This document shows, piece after piece, positions 8,468-16,640 of a stretch of 64,000 nucleotides of DNA. Made by a program: the position numbers and the translations under genes. The DNA is from SZUA-545 sp050297855 (GTDB taxonomy: Bacteria; Campylobacterota; Campylobacteria; Campylobacterales; SZUA-545), in the NCBI GenBank assembly GCA_050297855.1, contig JBNKTC010000020.1:62001-126000 (forward strand). The letters run 5' to 3'. The first letter of the stretch is position 1, and every line of letters begins with the position of its first letter. A model generated the notes under the pieces. That model ran no database searches, had not been told where the DNA came from, and worked only from the letters and a program-made list of their open reading frames with translations.

Positions 8468-8518
8468 CGTCTATTGACTAATAATCATATTTAATACTAC
8501 GAAGTTAATGGGGCCGAC

Positions 8519-9805
8519 GTGATCAACAACATCGACTACGATAAAGCACTGCGGGGACTGACCGTCCTCTGCTGCGAGGACGAACCCGAAGCGCGGGAAC
8601 AGCTCAACCTGATCTTTATGCAGCGGGTGGGCCGTCTCCTTCTGGCCGAAGACGGGGAGAAGGGGCTGGCCCTCTACCGCAAATTCCGGCCCGATTTAGT
8701 CATCAGTGATATCAAGATGCCGCGGATGACGGGTCTGGAGATGTCCCGCGAGATCCGGGCCCTGAACCCCAAAGCCCAGATCATCCTCCTCACCGCCTTT
8801 GACTACAAGAACTTCTTCCTCGAAGCCATCGACATCGGGGTCAGCCAGTATGTCCAGAAACCGATCGGCGAACGCAAGCTCTTTAACGCCATCAACCGCT
8901 GCATCGACATGGTCTTGGCGGAGAAAAAGCTCGATTACCAGATGCGCTATATCCAGAACCTCCTGGACGCACAGAGCAACCTCCTCTTCGTCACCGACGG
9001 CCAAAAGGTACTGATGGCCAACAAACGGATGCTGGACTTCGCCGGGTTCGCCTCGGTCGAAGAACTGATCCGACGCAGCGACGAGCTGAACGAGCGGATC
9101 TTTTACGAGGAGTATGCCCTCAACCGCGACAGCTGGATCGCAACCCTCTACGAAAACCGCACCCAAAAACGCAAAAAGATCACCCTCGCCTACCCCAGCG
9201 GTGCCTCCAAACACTTCGCCGTCAACATCACGATGCTGCCGGAGTTCAAGGGGCGTTTCCTTGTCTCCCTGACCGACATCACCCACCTCAAAAGCGAACT
9301 GGACTCCGAGTTCGTCGAGCTGGACGCCGTCGGAAACGAAGAGCTGATCCCTCCGCCCGCCAACATCGACCGGATAACCGACGCCCTCGACGCCACAGGC
9401 TTTTATGAAAAAAGCAAGGAGCTTAAAACCCTGGCCAAAACAGACCCCGTTTTGATCCTGCTCTATATCGATGCACTGGAGATGATCAATACGGAATACG
9501 GCTTTACGACCGGGGACAAAGCACTCCGGCGCATCGTGGAGATCATCCGCGAAGAGCTGGGGGATACCTACCACATCGGCCGCCTCATGGGCGGTCACTT
9601 TGCCGTCATCCCCCCTTCGACCAACCTCGACCTGATCAAGATGGCCGCCGCCAAGATCCGACAGAGTATCATGAACAAAAAGCTGGGCGAGCTGCCGACG
9701 ATCACCTGCTCCGTTAAGATCGCCAAGGCAAAGGGACTGGAGAGCTACGACACCTTTTTATCCGCGCTCTCCGATACGCTCAACGCACTGCGACGGGAGA
9801 GCTGA
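8519..9805 (+). CDS. response regulator with PAS-like and degenerate GGDEF domains
   Basis: A 428-residue protein: receiver domain (~12-130) with phospho-acceptor Asp64 in VISDIKMP, a PAS-like segment (~155-260, starting LLDAQSNLLFVTDG), and a C-terminal GGDEF-like domain (~310-425). The signature is MGGHF instead of GGDEF, so the catalytic acidic residues are missing and diguanylate cyclase activity is unlikely; such domains often bind ligand or partner only. The start is GTG at 8519, with a weak ribosome-binding site, but the receiver needs this N-terminus. It is divergent from the Cache sensor kinase, which is the likely phosphodonor. Confidence 0.88.
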   Translation: MINNIDYDKALRGLTVLCCEDEPEAREQLNLIFMQRVGRLLLAEDGEKGLALYRKFRPDLVISDIKMPRMTGLEMSREIRALNPKAQIILLTAFDYKNFFLEAIDIGVSQYVQKPIGERKLFNAINRCIDMVLAEKKLDYQMRYIQNLLDAQSNLLFVTDGQKVLMANKRMLDFAGFASVEELIRRSDELNERIFYEEYALNRDSWIATLYENRTQKRKKITLAYPSGASKHFAVNITMLPEFKGRFLVSLTDITHLKSELDSEFVELDAVGNEELIPPPANIDRITDALDATGFYEKSKELKTLAKTDPVLILLYIDALEMINTEYGFTTGDKALRRIVEIIREELGDTYHIGRLMGGHFAVIPPSTNLDLIKMAAAKIRQSIMNKKLGELPTITCSVKIAKAKGLESYDTFLSALSDTLNALRRES

Positions 9806-9892
9806 CTCCCTTCCCCCGTCGCGCCCTCTGGGCATACCGTTTTTTAAACTATTTACTGTACAATCAAAACACCATAAAATGAAGGGATTCTC

Positions 9893-10141
9893 TTGCGAAT
9901 CGATAAGTTTATCAACGCCGTCAACCTGACCAAACGCCGGGCCATCGCCCAGGATATGATCAAGCACGACGCCGTCAAGCTCAACGGAAACGTCGCCAAA
10001 GCCTCCAAACAGGTCAAGATCGGCGATATCATCGAGTTCGTCTACCTGGAATCGACCGAAAAATACGAAGTGCTCCAGATCCCGACGACCAAGTCGATCC
10101 CCAAAAGCAAAAAAGAGGAATACGTAAGGCAGGTTGCATGA
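9893..10141 (+). CDS. S4-domain RNA-binding protein (RqcP/Hsp15-like)
   Basis: An 82-residue protein made almost entirely of one S4 domain (MRIDKFINAVNLTKRR at the start, KVKIGD-type turn VKIGDII, then a basic tail). The family includes Hsp15, which binds stalled 50S subunits carrying peptidyl-tRNA, and RqcP, which works with RqcH in alanine tailing; this size and the lack of Hsp15's long tail fit RqcP slightly better, but this cannot be settled by eye. The start is TTG at 9893 with GAAGGGA upstream. The stop overlaps the trpD start (ATGA), so it heads the operon. Confidence 0.82.
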   Translation: MRIDKFINAVNLTKRRAIAQDMIKHDAVKLNGNVAKASKQVKIGDIIEFVYLESTEKYEVLQIPTTKSIPKSKKEEYVRQVA

Positions 10142-11121
10142 ACTACGAAGAAGCAAAACTACAATTCGAACGACTTTTTACCGCCGAGATGGGCGAAGAG
10201 GAAGCCCGGAATTTTCTGATCGAACTTTATGAGCGCGGCGAAAGTGTGGATGAGATCACGGCGGCCGTGGAGGTGATGAAAGCCCACGCCGTCAAGGTAG
10301 AGGTCGACCCTGCCATCAAAGAGAAACTGATCGATATCGTCGGTACCGGCGGGGACAAATCGGGCAGCTTTAACATCTCCTCCACCACCTCCTTGCTCCT
10401 GACATCCCTGGGATGTTACGTGGCCAAGCACGGCAACCGCTCCATCACCAGCAAATCAGGAAGCGCCGACATGCTCGAAAAGCTGGGCATCCGCCTGGAT
10501 CTAAATGTCGAGCAGCAGAAAAAGATGCTCGAAGAGTCGGGCTTTACCTTCCTTTTCGCCCAGAACCACCACCCGGCCATGAAACACATCATGCCGATCC
10601 GTAAGTCGATCCCCCACCGGACCGTCTTTAACATCCTGGGACCGCTCACCAACCCCGCCGATGTCAAAAAACAGTTTGTCGGGGTCTACGACAAGAGTTT
10701 CGTCGAGAAGATGGCGGCTGTCCTTCAAAAAAGCGGAAGCATGTCCGCCATGGTCGTCGCTTCGGGCGACGGGCTGGACGAACTGAGCCTGGGTGCCCCC
10801 TCCTTCGTGGCCGAACTGAAATCGGGCGGCATCGCCACCTACGAACTGGACCCCCAGGAGCTGGGCTTTGAAAAAGCGGGTCTCGAGGCGATCAAAGGGG
10901 GTGAAGGCGAAGAGAATGCCCACATCACCCGCTCCATCCTAGAGGGCAAGCTAAACGGTGCCAAGCGCGACATCGTCATTCTCAACGCGGCCGCCAGTCT
11001 CATCGTCGAGGGAATGGCGCGCGACTATCAAGACGGCATTGCCATGGCCAACGAAGCGATCGATTCGGGCAAAGCTAAAGCGGCCCTGGAGAAGATCATC
11101 AAGGTAAGCCGGAGCCTATGA
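10138..11121 (+). CDS. trpD: anthranilate phosphoribosyltransferase
   Basis: A 327-residue enzyme of tryptophan synthesis that transfers the phosphoribosyl group of PRPP to anthranilate. It has the glycine-rich phosphate loop GTGGDKSGSFNIS, the KHGNRS segment, and the later DELSLGAPS stretch (DE metal site) of the family. Length is normal. It is a stand-alone TrpD (no TrpG fusion) and overlaps the S4 gene and tsaE by 4 bases each. Other trp genes are scattered: trpF is at 43.4 kb. Confidence 0.95.
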   Translation: MNYEEAKLQFERLFTAEMGEEEARNFLIELYERGESVDEITAAVEVMKAHAVKVEVDPAIKEKLIDIVGTGGDKSGSFNISSTTSLLLTSLGCYVAKHGNRSITSKSGSADMLEKLGIRLDLNVEQQKKMLEESGFTFLFAQNHHPAMKHIMPIRKSIPHRTVFNILGPLTNPADVKKQFVGVYDKSFVEKMAAVLQKSGSMSAMVVASGDGLDELSLGAPSFVAELKSGGIATYELDPQELGFEKAGLEAIKGGEGEENAHITRSILEGKLNGAKRDIVILNAAASLIVEGMARDYQDGIAMANEAIDSGKAKAALEKIIKVSRSL

Positions 11122-11534
11122 CTTTCGACGTCCCCACCCCCGACGAACTCGACGCCGTCGCCAAGTATGTGCTGGAACACTACCCGGACGGCATCGTCGT
11201 ACTGCTGCGTGGAGACCTTGGAGCGGGCAAAAGCACCTTTGTCAAACACTTCGCCGCCCTCTGCGCGCCGGAGGCAGAGACCTCCTCACCCACCTTTGCC
11301 GTCATGCACGAGTACGGCGAGGGGATCTGCCACTACGACATCTACCGTATCGGCAGCGATGAGTTTATCTCCCGGGGACTCTTTGAGAACCTGGAAAACG
11401 AGGGGTTCCATTTCGTCGAATGGGCCGACGAAAAGATCGAGACCCTTTTGAAAACCTACGGCATCGACTACATCACGATCGCCATCACCCAAGAGAAAGA
11501 GAAGAGGATATTTGATGTCCAAGCACACGCTTAG
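11118..11534 (+). CDS. tsaE: tRNA t6A biosynthesis ATPase TsaE
   Basis: A 138-residue P-loop ATPase with Walker A RGDLGAGKST, SSPTF and YDIYRI segments typical of TsaE (YjeE). It works with TsaB and TsaD to add threonylcarbamoyl to A37 of ANN-reading tRNAs and is essential in most bacteria. The ATG overlaps the trpD stop, and its 3' end overlaps the lptB start by 20 bases, so the operon is tightly coupled. Confidence 0.95.
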   Translation: MTFDVPTPDELDAVAKYVLEHYPDGIVVLLRGDLGAGKSTFVKHFAALCAPEAETSSPTFAVMHEYGEGICHYDIYRIGSDEFISRGLFENLENEGFHFVEWADEKIETLLKTYGIDYITIAITQEKEKRIFDVQAHA

Positions 11535-12246
11535 AGCCGAAGCGCTCAAAAAGAGCTACAAAACCACCCAGATCCTGCACGGGGTCGACATCGAGGTCGA
11601 AAGCGCCCAGGTCGTGGGACTCCTGGGACCCAACGGGGCCGGGAAGACCACCACGTTCTACATGGTCTGCGGCCTGGTCAAACCTACCAGCGGCAAGATC
11701 TATTTCGACGGGAAGGACGTCTCCGGACTCTCCCTGCACGACCGTGCGCGCATGGGGATCGGCTATCTTCCCCAGGAGTCGAGCATCTTTAAAGACCTCA
11801 CCGTGGAGGAGAATCTCCGCCTCGCCGCCGAGATCGCCTTTAAAGACGATATTAACAAACAAAATGAGAGAATAGAGACACTACTTGAGCAGTTTAATAT
11901 CGAACATATCCGAAGACGCCGGGGAGCCAACCTCTCAGGCGGGGAACGCCGCCGTGCCGAGATCGCACGTGCGCTTGTAGCCGAACCGAAGTTCATCCTG
12001 CTGGATGAACCCTTCGCCGGGGTCGACCCCATTGCTGTCCTGGATATCCAGAATATTATCAACCAGCTCAAAGAGGAGAATATCGGCGTACTCATCACCG
12101 ACCACAACGTCCGCGAGACCCTCTCGATCTGTGATTACTCCTACGTCCTCAAAGACGGGGTGATCCTGGCGCACGGGAACGCGGCCGAGATCGGGGAGAA
12201 CAAACTGGTACGCGCCAATTACCTGGGAGAACACTTCAAGTTATGA
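11515..12246 (+). CDS. lptB: LPS export ABC transporter ATPase LptB
   Basis: A 243-residue ATPase with Walker A GPNGAGKTTT, the LptB-typical Q-loop context GIGYLPQESSIF, signature LSGGERRRAEIARAL, Walker B FILLDEPFAG(V)DP and the switch LITDHNVRETL. It drives LPS extraction by the LptF/LptG permeases; one LptF/G-type permease gene lies at 55.4 kb. I chose ATG 11515 rather than TTG 11512; AGAGGA lies upstream. It precedes rpoN, as in many proteobacteria. Confidence 0.95.
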   Translation: MSKHTLRAEALKKSYKTTQILHGVDIEVESAQVVGLLGPNGAGKTTTFYMVCGLVKPTSGKIYFDGKDVSGLSLHDRARMGIGYLPQESSIFKDLTVEENLRLAAEIAFKDDINKQNERIETLLEQFNIEHIRRRRGANLSGGERRRAEIARALVAEPKFILLDEPFAGVDPIAVLDIQNIINQLKEENIGVLITDHNVRETLSICDYSYVLKDGVILAHGNAAEIGENKLVRANYLGEHFKL

Positions 12247-12350
12247 AACAATCGTATACAACCCATACAAGCTATCATTGTTTCATGGAGCGACAAGGTC
12301 GCGAGGGCACTCTGCCGAAGAGTCTTTTTGCTGCTTTGCTCAAAAAGGAG
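12243..12350 (+). promoter_or_regulatory. hairpin-rich leader between lptB and rpoN
   Basis: Four inverted repeats in a row: ATGAAACAAT (12243-12252, containing the lptB stop) with ATTGTTTCAT (12277-12286); GCGAC-aag-GTCGC (12290-12302); ACTCT-gccga-AGAGT (12309-12323) followed at once by CTTTTTG, which looks like a weak intrinsic terminator; and CTTTTTG (12324-12330) pairing with CAAAAAG (12341-12347). The last stem runs into the rpoN ribosome-binding site (AAGGAG, 12345-12350), so alternative pairing could control termination or translation. Confidence 0.45.
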
Positions 12351-12358
12351 ATTAAGCA

Positions 12359-13663
12359 GTGAAACTGCGTCAGACCATTGCAAACAAGCAGACCCTTTCC
12401 GCCACGCTACGCAACTGGCTTCCCCTGCTGCAATGCCCTCTGAACGAGCTGGAGATCAAACTCAAAGAGTACGCCAGCATCAACCCCTATGTCGAGATCG
12501 AATCCAACCAGGAGACCGAGTTCGTCGAGGAGGAGCCCGAAAGCGAATTCGACGACCTGAGAGAGGGCTACGACGACTTCGACCACTTCCAGCGGTTTGA
12601 GAAGAAGAACTCCCACACTGACACGATCGAAGCGATGTCGATCCACAAAAGCTCCCTCTATGACAAACTCTACGAACAGGTCAGCGACCAGCTCTTCCCC
12701 ACGCCGCTCTCCAAACAGATCGCCATGGAGATCATCGCCAACCTCAGTGAAGACGGCTTCTTCGAAGGGGACGTCAAGACGATCGCCGAACGCAACAATA
12801 CCGATGCGGCCACCGTGGAGAAGATCCGCTCCCGCTTCGCCATGATCGAACCGGCCGGGATCGCGGCCCGGGAGATCAAGGAGAGCTTCCATTTCCAGAT
12901 GAACGAATACGAGATGGAAAACGAGGTCTACCAGCTGCTGTGCGAGATGATCGACAACATGGACGACCTGAGCAAGTTTAGAAAATCCCCCCACTTCCAG
13001 GATGCCTACACAATCTTCAAAAAGTTCAAAAACCCGCCGGCCATCGAGTACATCCAGGAGTCCCAGCAGGTGATCCCGGACATCTACGTCCTGGAGCGCG
13101 ACGGCAACCTGGAAGTCTCGCTGAATGACAACTTCTACCCCAACATCCTGATGGAAAACGTCACCTTCGGAAAAGACGAACCCTTCGTCAAAGAGAAGCT
13201 CAAAGAGGCCAAGGACCTGGTGGATGCGATGAATATGCGCAAAGCCACCCTCTACAAGATCGGCCTGATGATCGTGGAGTTCCAGTACGACTTCTTCAAA
13301 GGGGGCGAGGTCAAACCGATGAAGCTTGCCGACATCTCCGAAGAGCTCAGCCGCAACACCTCCACGATCTCCCGGGCGATCTCAAACAAATACATCGCCT
13401 GCGACCGCGGTGTTTTCAGTATCAAGAGCTTCTTCTCCGTCAGCGTCGGTGAAGACACCTCCGCCAAGGCGATCAAAGACTACATCCTCGACCTCATCAA
13501 GACGGAAAACCATCAAAAACCCTACAGCGACCAGAAGATCCTCGACCAGGTACAGGAGCACTTTAATATCAAGATGGTGCGACGGACGATCACAAAGTAT
13601 CGAGAGCAGCTCAATATCCCGACGTCAGGTGAAAGAAAACGGAGTTATCTGCTTCAGGATTAG
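12359..13663 (+). CDS. rpoN: RNA polymerase sigma-54 factor
   Basis: A 434-residue sigma-54. Region I (activator contact) lies at the N-terminus with Leu/Gln-rich ATLRNWLPLLQCPLNELE, followed by the acidic region II, the core-binding region, the HTH (LSRNTSTISRAISNKYIACDRG) and the RpoN box region near the C-terminus (RRTITKYREQLNIPTS; canonical ARRTVAKYRE). In this phylum RpoN transcribes mid-class flagellar genes. The start is GTG at 12359 with AAGGAG upstream. An ATPase-activator gene is not in the window. Confidence 0.95.
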   Translation: MKLRQTIANKQTLSATLRNWLPLLQCPLNELEIKLKEYASINPYVEIESNQETEFVEEEPESEFDDLREGYDDFDHFQRFEKKNSHTDTIEAMSIHKSSLYDKLYEQVSDQLFPTPLSKQIAMEIIANLSEDGFFEGDVKTIAERNNTDAATVEKIRSRFAMIEPAGIAAREIKESFHFQMNEYEMENEVYQLLCEMIDNMDDLSKFRKSPHFQDAYTIFKKFKNPPAIEYIQESQQVIPDIYVLERDGNLEVSLNDNFYPNILMENVTFGKDEPFVKEKLKEAKDLVDAMNMRKATLYKIGLMIVEFQYDFFKGGEVKPMKLADISEELSRNTSTISRAISNKYIACDRGVFSIKSFFSVSVGEDTSAKAIKDYILDLIKTENHQKPYSDQKILDQVQEHFNIKMVRRTITKYREQLNIPTSGERKRSYLLQD

Positions 13664-13665
13664 GC

Positions 13666-13917
13666 ATGAGATATCTTCTGTTTCTCCTGCTGATCCCTTT
13701 TGATATATTTTCCGATACACTCGGTGCAAATCCTTACCGGTTCTATCAGCAAAACCATCTTCAACAGCAACGATACTGGATCCGAAAACTCTCCGATGAA
13801 GAACGTTATCAACTCGATCGCTATTTTGATCAGAAAAAAACATCCCGATACTATGACACCAACAGAACCACCATAGAGATGGATCTGTTCCAAGAAGCTC
13901 CTCCGTCAGCCAGATAG
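13666..13917 (+). CDS. small putative secreted protein
   Basis: An 83-residue protein that starts 2 bases after the rpoN stop. It has a clear hydrophobic leader (residues 1-16) and then a Gln/Tyr/Arg-rich, highly charged body with no cysteine and no known domain. The DNA is more AT-rich than its neighbours. The opposite strand is also open over most of this stretch, but the signal peptide and the close spacing to rpoN favour this strand. Function unknown. Confidence 0.5.
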   Translation: MRYLLFLLLIPFDIFSDTLGANPYRFYQQNHLQQQRYWIRKLSDEERYQLDRYFDQKKTSRYYDTNRTTIEMDLFQEAPPSAR

Positions 13918-13923
13918 GCTTGT

Positions 13924-14619
13924 TTACATATTATGAATCAGCATCATCGGCCCGAACAGCAGCGGCTGATGCACAAGGTAGATCAGCAGCGAATGGCGCC
14001 CCAAAAAGGCGATCTTCTGCGTCAGGTTGAGCTGCGGGACCTTCAGTCCCAGAAAGAGAGTATTCCCCATAAAGATCCCGATCAGTACCGCACCGAACCA
14101 CGGGAAGAAGCGGACGATATCCTCCGTATACATGGGCAGGTGGAGATAGGGTTGGAGGAAGCTATAGATAAAGTGGGTCGAGAGGTGGCCGCTCTGGTAT
14201 CCGGCGATGATGAGGATACCCAGCACCAGCGAGACCCAGGGGGCTCTGATAAATAGCACGCCCACGATCGTGGCGACGAAGACGAAATGGATGATACCGA
14301 AGTAGATCCAGCTTCTGGGGAAGACAAAGATCGTGGCAAAGGTGATGAGGGCTGCCGCGCCCCCTAAAAGCAGCAGGCGTTTTCTGAATTTAACCGGGTT
14401 GACGCCGCCTTTGTAGGCGAAAACGAGGCTGGCACCCATGACGACAAGGAAGATGGAGACGATCACGACGCGGAAGCCTTTCCAGAACTCACCGCGGTAG
14501 ATGTCGATATCGATGTATCCGAAGTAGTTGAGGTCGAAACAGAAGTGGAAGATCACCATCAAGACGATGGCTGCGCCGCGGAGGAAATCAGCTTCGAAGA
14601 TCCGTCCGCTTCCCGCCAT
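13924..14619 (-). CDS. DUF1624/heparan-alpha-glucosaminide acetyltransferase-like membrane protein
   Basis: A 231-residue protein with about seven membrane segments. The N-terminus FEADFLRGAAIVLMVIFHFCFD and the C-terminal LIYLVHQPLL are signatures of the DUF1624/YeiB-like acyltransferase superfamily (the Asp-x-x-Arg-Gly start and conserved His). Members are thought to transfer acyl groups across the membrane to glycans, but few have been studied. It starts 2 bases downstream of prfB and is likely co-transcribed with it. Confidence 0.85.
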   Translation of the reverse strand: MAGSGRIFEADFLRGAAIVLMVIFHFCFDLNYFGYIDIDIYRGEFWKGFRVVIVSIFLVVMGASLVFAYKGGVNPVKFRKRLLLLGGAAALITFATIFVFPRSWIYFGIIHFVFVATIVGVLFIRAPWVSLVLGILIIAGYQSGHLSTHFIYSFLQPYLHLPMYTEDIVRFFPWFGAVLIGIFMGNTLFLGLKVPQLNLTQKIAFLGRHSLLIYLVHQPLLFGPMMLIHNM

Positions 14620-14621
14620 AC

Positions 14622-15722
14622 TCAGTCCTTCTTGCTCATACTGACGAGGACACCTTCGATCAGTTTGTCAAGGTCCCCGTCCAGGATCGCGTCGACCTGG
14701 GAGAAGGCTTCGTTGCTACGAGTATCCTTCACCTGCTGGTACGGTGCCAGGACATAAGAGCGGATCTGGTGCCCCCACCCGATCTCGCTTTTTTCCACGC
14801 CCGCTTCGATAGCACGCTGTTTTTCCAGCTCCAGCTCGTAGAGGCGGGACTTGAGCATCTTAAGCGCCGCCGCTTTGTTTTTGTGCTGGGATCGGTCGTT
14901 CTGGCACTGGACCACGACGCCTGTGGGGATATGGGTGATCCGGATAGCCGACTCGGTCTTGTTGACGTGCTGGCCGCCTGCCCCCGAAGCGCGGTAGGTA
15001 TCGATCCGCATATCCTTCTCCTCCAGGTCGATCTCGATGTCGTCGTCGATCTCCGGGGAGACCATGACAGAGGTAAAGGAGGTGTGGCGTTTTGCGTTGG
15101 CATCAAACGGCGAGATCCGCACCAGACGGTGGATGCCGTTTTCAGCCTTGAGGTAGCCGTAGGCATTGACCCCTTTGATGACGATCGTCGCATCCTTGAT
15201 CCCCGCTTCCTCGCCGTCCTGGTAGTCGAGGATCTCGGCTTTGAAGCCCTTGCGCTCGGCCCAGCGCAGATACATCCGGTAGAGCATGCTCGCCCAGTCC
15301 TGGGACTCGGTCCCGCCGGCTCCCGGGTGGATGGAGACGATGGCGTTGTTTCCGTCCATCTCGCCGCTGAGCATCACCTCGATCTCCAGGGCGCTGATCT
15401 GCTGCTCCAGACTCGACGCCTCCTCGAAAAGGCTCTCGACCGTATCGGCGTCTTCCTCCTCCTTGGCCATCTCGAAAAGCTCTTCGCTGTCGGCTACGGC
15501 ACTGCTGGCTTTGATGTATTTGTTATAAAGATTCCCCAGCTTGGTCTTCTCTTTCTGGATCGCCCCAGCCGCTTCAGGGTCGTTCCAGAACTCTGGGTCC
15601 TGTTCCAGCGCTTCGATCTCGTCCAGGCGTTTTTTTACCTCATCCGGCTTGATAATGCTGCGGGCGTTCTCCACCTGCTGTTTCAGTTTTTTTAAAAGCT
15701 CGGAATATTCGTAATTATCCAC
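14622..15722 (-). CDS. prfB: peptide chain release factor 2
   Basis: A 366-residue release factor that reads UGA and UAA. It has the RF2 tripeptide SPF ([12 protein letters not shown]) and the peptidyl-hydrolysis motif [13 protein letters not shown]. The frame is continuous from ATG 15722, so the programmed +1 frameshift that regulates prfB in E. coli and many bacteria is absent. It is divergent from panC across 82 bases. Confidence 0.96.
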   Translation of the reverse strand: MDNYEYSELLKKLKQQVENARSIIKPDEVKKRLDEIEALEQDPEFWNDPEAAGAIQKEKTKLGNLYNKYIKASSAVADSEELFEMAKEEEDADTVESLFEEASSLEQQISALEIEVMLSGEMDGNNAIVSIHPGAGGTESQDWASMLYRMYLRWAERKGFKAEILDYQDGEEAGIKDATIVIKGVNAYGYLKAENGIHRLVRISPFDANAKRHTSFTSVMVSPEIDDDIEIDLEEKDMRIDTYRASGAGGQHVNKTESAIRITHIPTGVVVQCQNDRSQHKNKAAALKMLKSRLYELELEKQRAIEAGVEKSEIGWGHQIRSYVLAPYQQVKDTRSNEAFSQVDAILDGDLDKLIEGVLVSMSKKD

Positions 15723-15739
15723 TCTAGTGTTCCTTCAAT

Positions 15740-15770
15740 AAGGGTTCTGAGAGTTCCCTTAATGTATAAT
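15740..15770. promoter_or_regulatory. divergent prfB/panC promoter region
   Basis: The 82-base gap holds TATAAT at 15765-15770 on the plus strand, facing panC, and overlapping TATTATA-type sequence on the other strand facing prfB. An imperfect inverted repeat with arms AAGGG (15740-15744 area) and CCCTT (15756-15760) lies between them. No good -35 was seen. Confidence 0.35.
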
Positions 15771-15804
15771 ATTTTTTACTGATTATACCCGAAAGAGGCT
15801 TTAT

Positions 15805-16626
15805 TTGGTTATCGCGCGCACCGTACACGAACTTCAAGAACTTCGCAAAAAACTCGACGGCTCCGTCGGCTTCGTCCCCACTATGGGAGCGCTGCACGAG
15901 GGGCATCTGAGCCTCATCAAACGGGCCAAAAACGAAAACGAGTTCGTCATCGTCTCCATCTTCGTCAACCCGACCCAGTTTCTAGAAGGCGAAGACCTCT
16001 CCACCTACCCGCGCAAAGAGCAGGCGGACATGGAGATCTGCCGGCGGGCGGGCGTGGATATCATCTTCCTCCCCCAGGCAGAGGATATGTACAGTCAAGA
16101 CGGCCTCAGCGTTCTCGCCCCCAAGATACGGGGCTATATCCTCGAAGGCTTCCGCCGTCCGGGGCACTTTGACGGTGTCTTGACCGTGGTCATGAAGCTC
16201 TTTAACCTCGCCCGGCCGACTCGGGCTTACTTCGGCAAGAAGGACGCCCAGCAGCTGATGCTGATCATGCAGATGGCGGAGGATATGTTTATGGACCTGG
16301 AGATCGTCCCGTGCGATACGGTCCGTGAAAAGAGCGGCCTGGCACTCAGCAGCCGCAACGCCTACCTCTCTCCTGAGGAGAAGGTGCGCGCCCTGGCACT
16401 CTCCAAAAGCCTGCACCGGGCGGTCAAGCTGATCAAGGAAGGCGAACGGGATACGGACGTGATCGAAGCGGAGATGACCAAGATCCTGGGCGATGTGGAC
16501 GTGGAGTATGTGGCGATCAAAGACCGCCTGCTGAACGAACTGGAAGCGATCGAGATGGGCAACACCGTCATCCTGGTCGCCGCGCGGGTGGGCACCACCC
16601 GGCTGATCGATAATATGTGGATATAA
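15805..16626 (+). CDS. panC: pantothenate synthetase
   Basis: A 273-residue enzyme that joins pantoate and beta-alanine with ATP in coenzyme A synthesis. The family motifs are present: [14 protein letters not shown] near the N-terminus (HxGH-type nucleotide site), [17 protein letters not shown] FGKKDAQQL and the KMSKS-like [10 protein letters not shown]. The start is TTG at 15805 with AAGAGG upstream. It runs into rimO 14 bases later. Confidence 0.95.
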   Translation: MVIARTVHELQELRKKLDGSVGFVPTMGALHEGHLSLIKRAKNENEFVIVSIFVNPTQFLEGEDLSTYPRKEQADMEICRRAGVDIIFLPQAEDMYSQDGLSVLAPKIRGYILEGFRRPGHFDGVLTVVMKLFNLARPTRAYFGKKDAQQLMLIMQMAEDMFMDLEIVPCDTVREKSGLALSSRNAYLSPEEKVRALALSKSLHRAVKLIKEGERDTDVIEAEMTKILGDVDVEYVAIKDRLLNELEAIEMGNTVILVAARVGTTRLIDNMWI

Positions 16627-16640
16627 ATTTAAGGAAAACG

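Noticed and set aside
8474..8497. TTGACT upstream of the receiver-GGDEF gene as a -35 box
   Set aside because: No -10 at 15-18 bases; the nearest TAATAC is only 12 bases away.
12287..12350. Possible fourth copy of the dispersed element before rpoN
   Set aside because: It shares only short pieces (CATGGAGC, hairpin followed by GCGAGGG) with the other copies and lacks the conserved end blocks, so I treat it as a separate leader.
13660..13893. A 77-residue minus-strand open frame with hydrophobic segments opposite the small gene after rpoN
   Set aside because: It would overlap the rpoN end and lacks a ribosome-binding site; the plus-strand frame has a better signal peptide and spacing. Not fully excluded.
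14622..15722. Possible programmed +1 frameshift in prfB
   Set aside because: The frame is continuous from the ATG with no internal UGA, so no recoding is needed.
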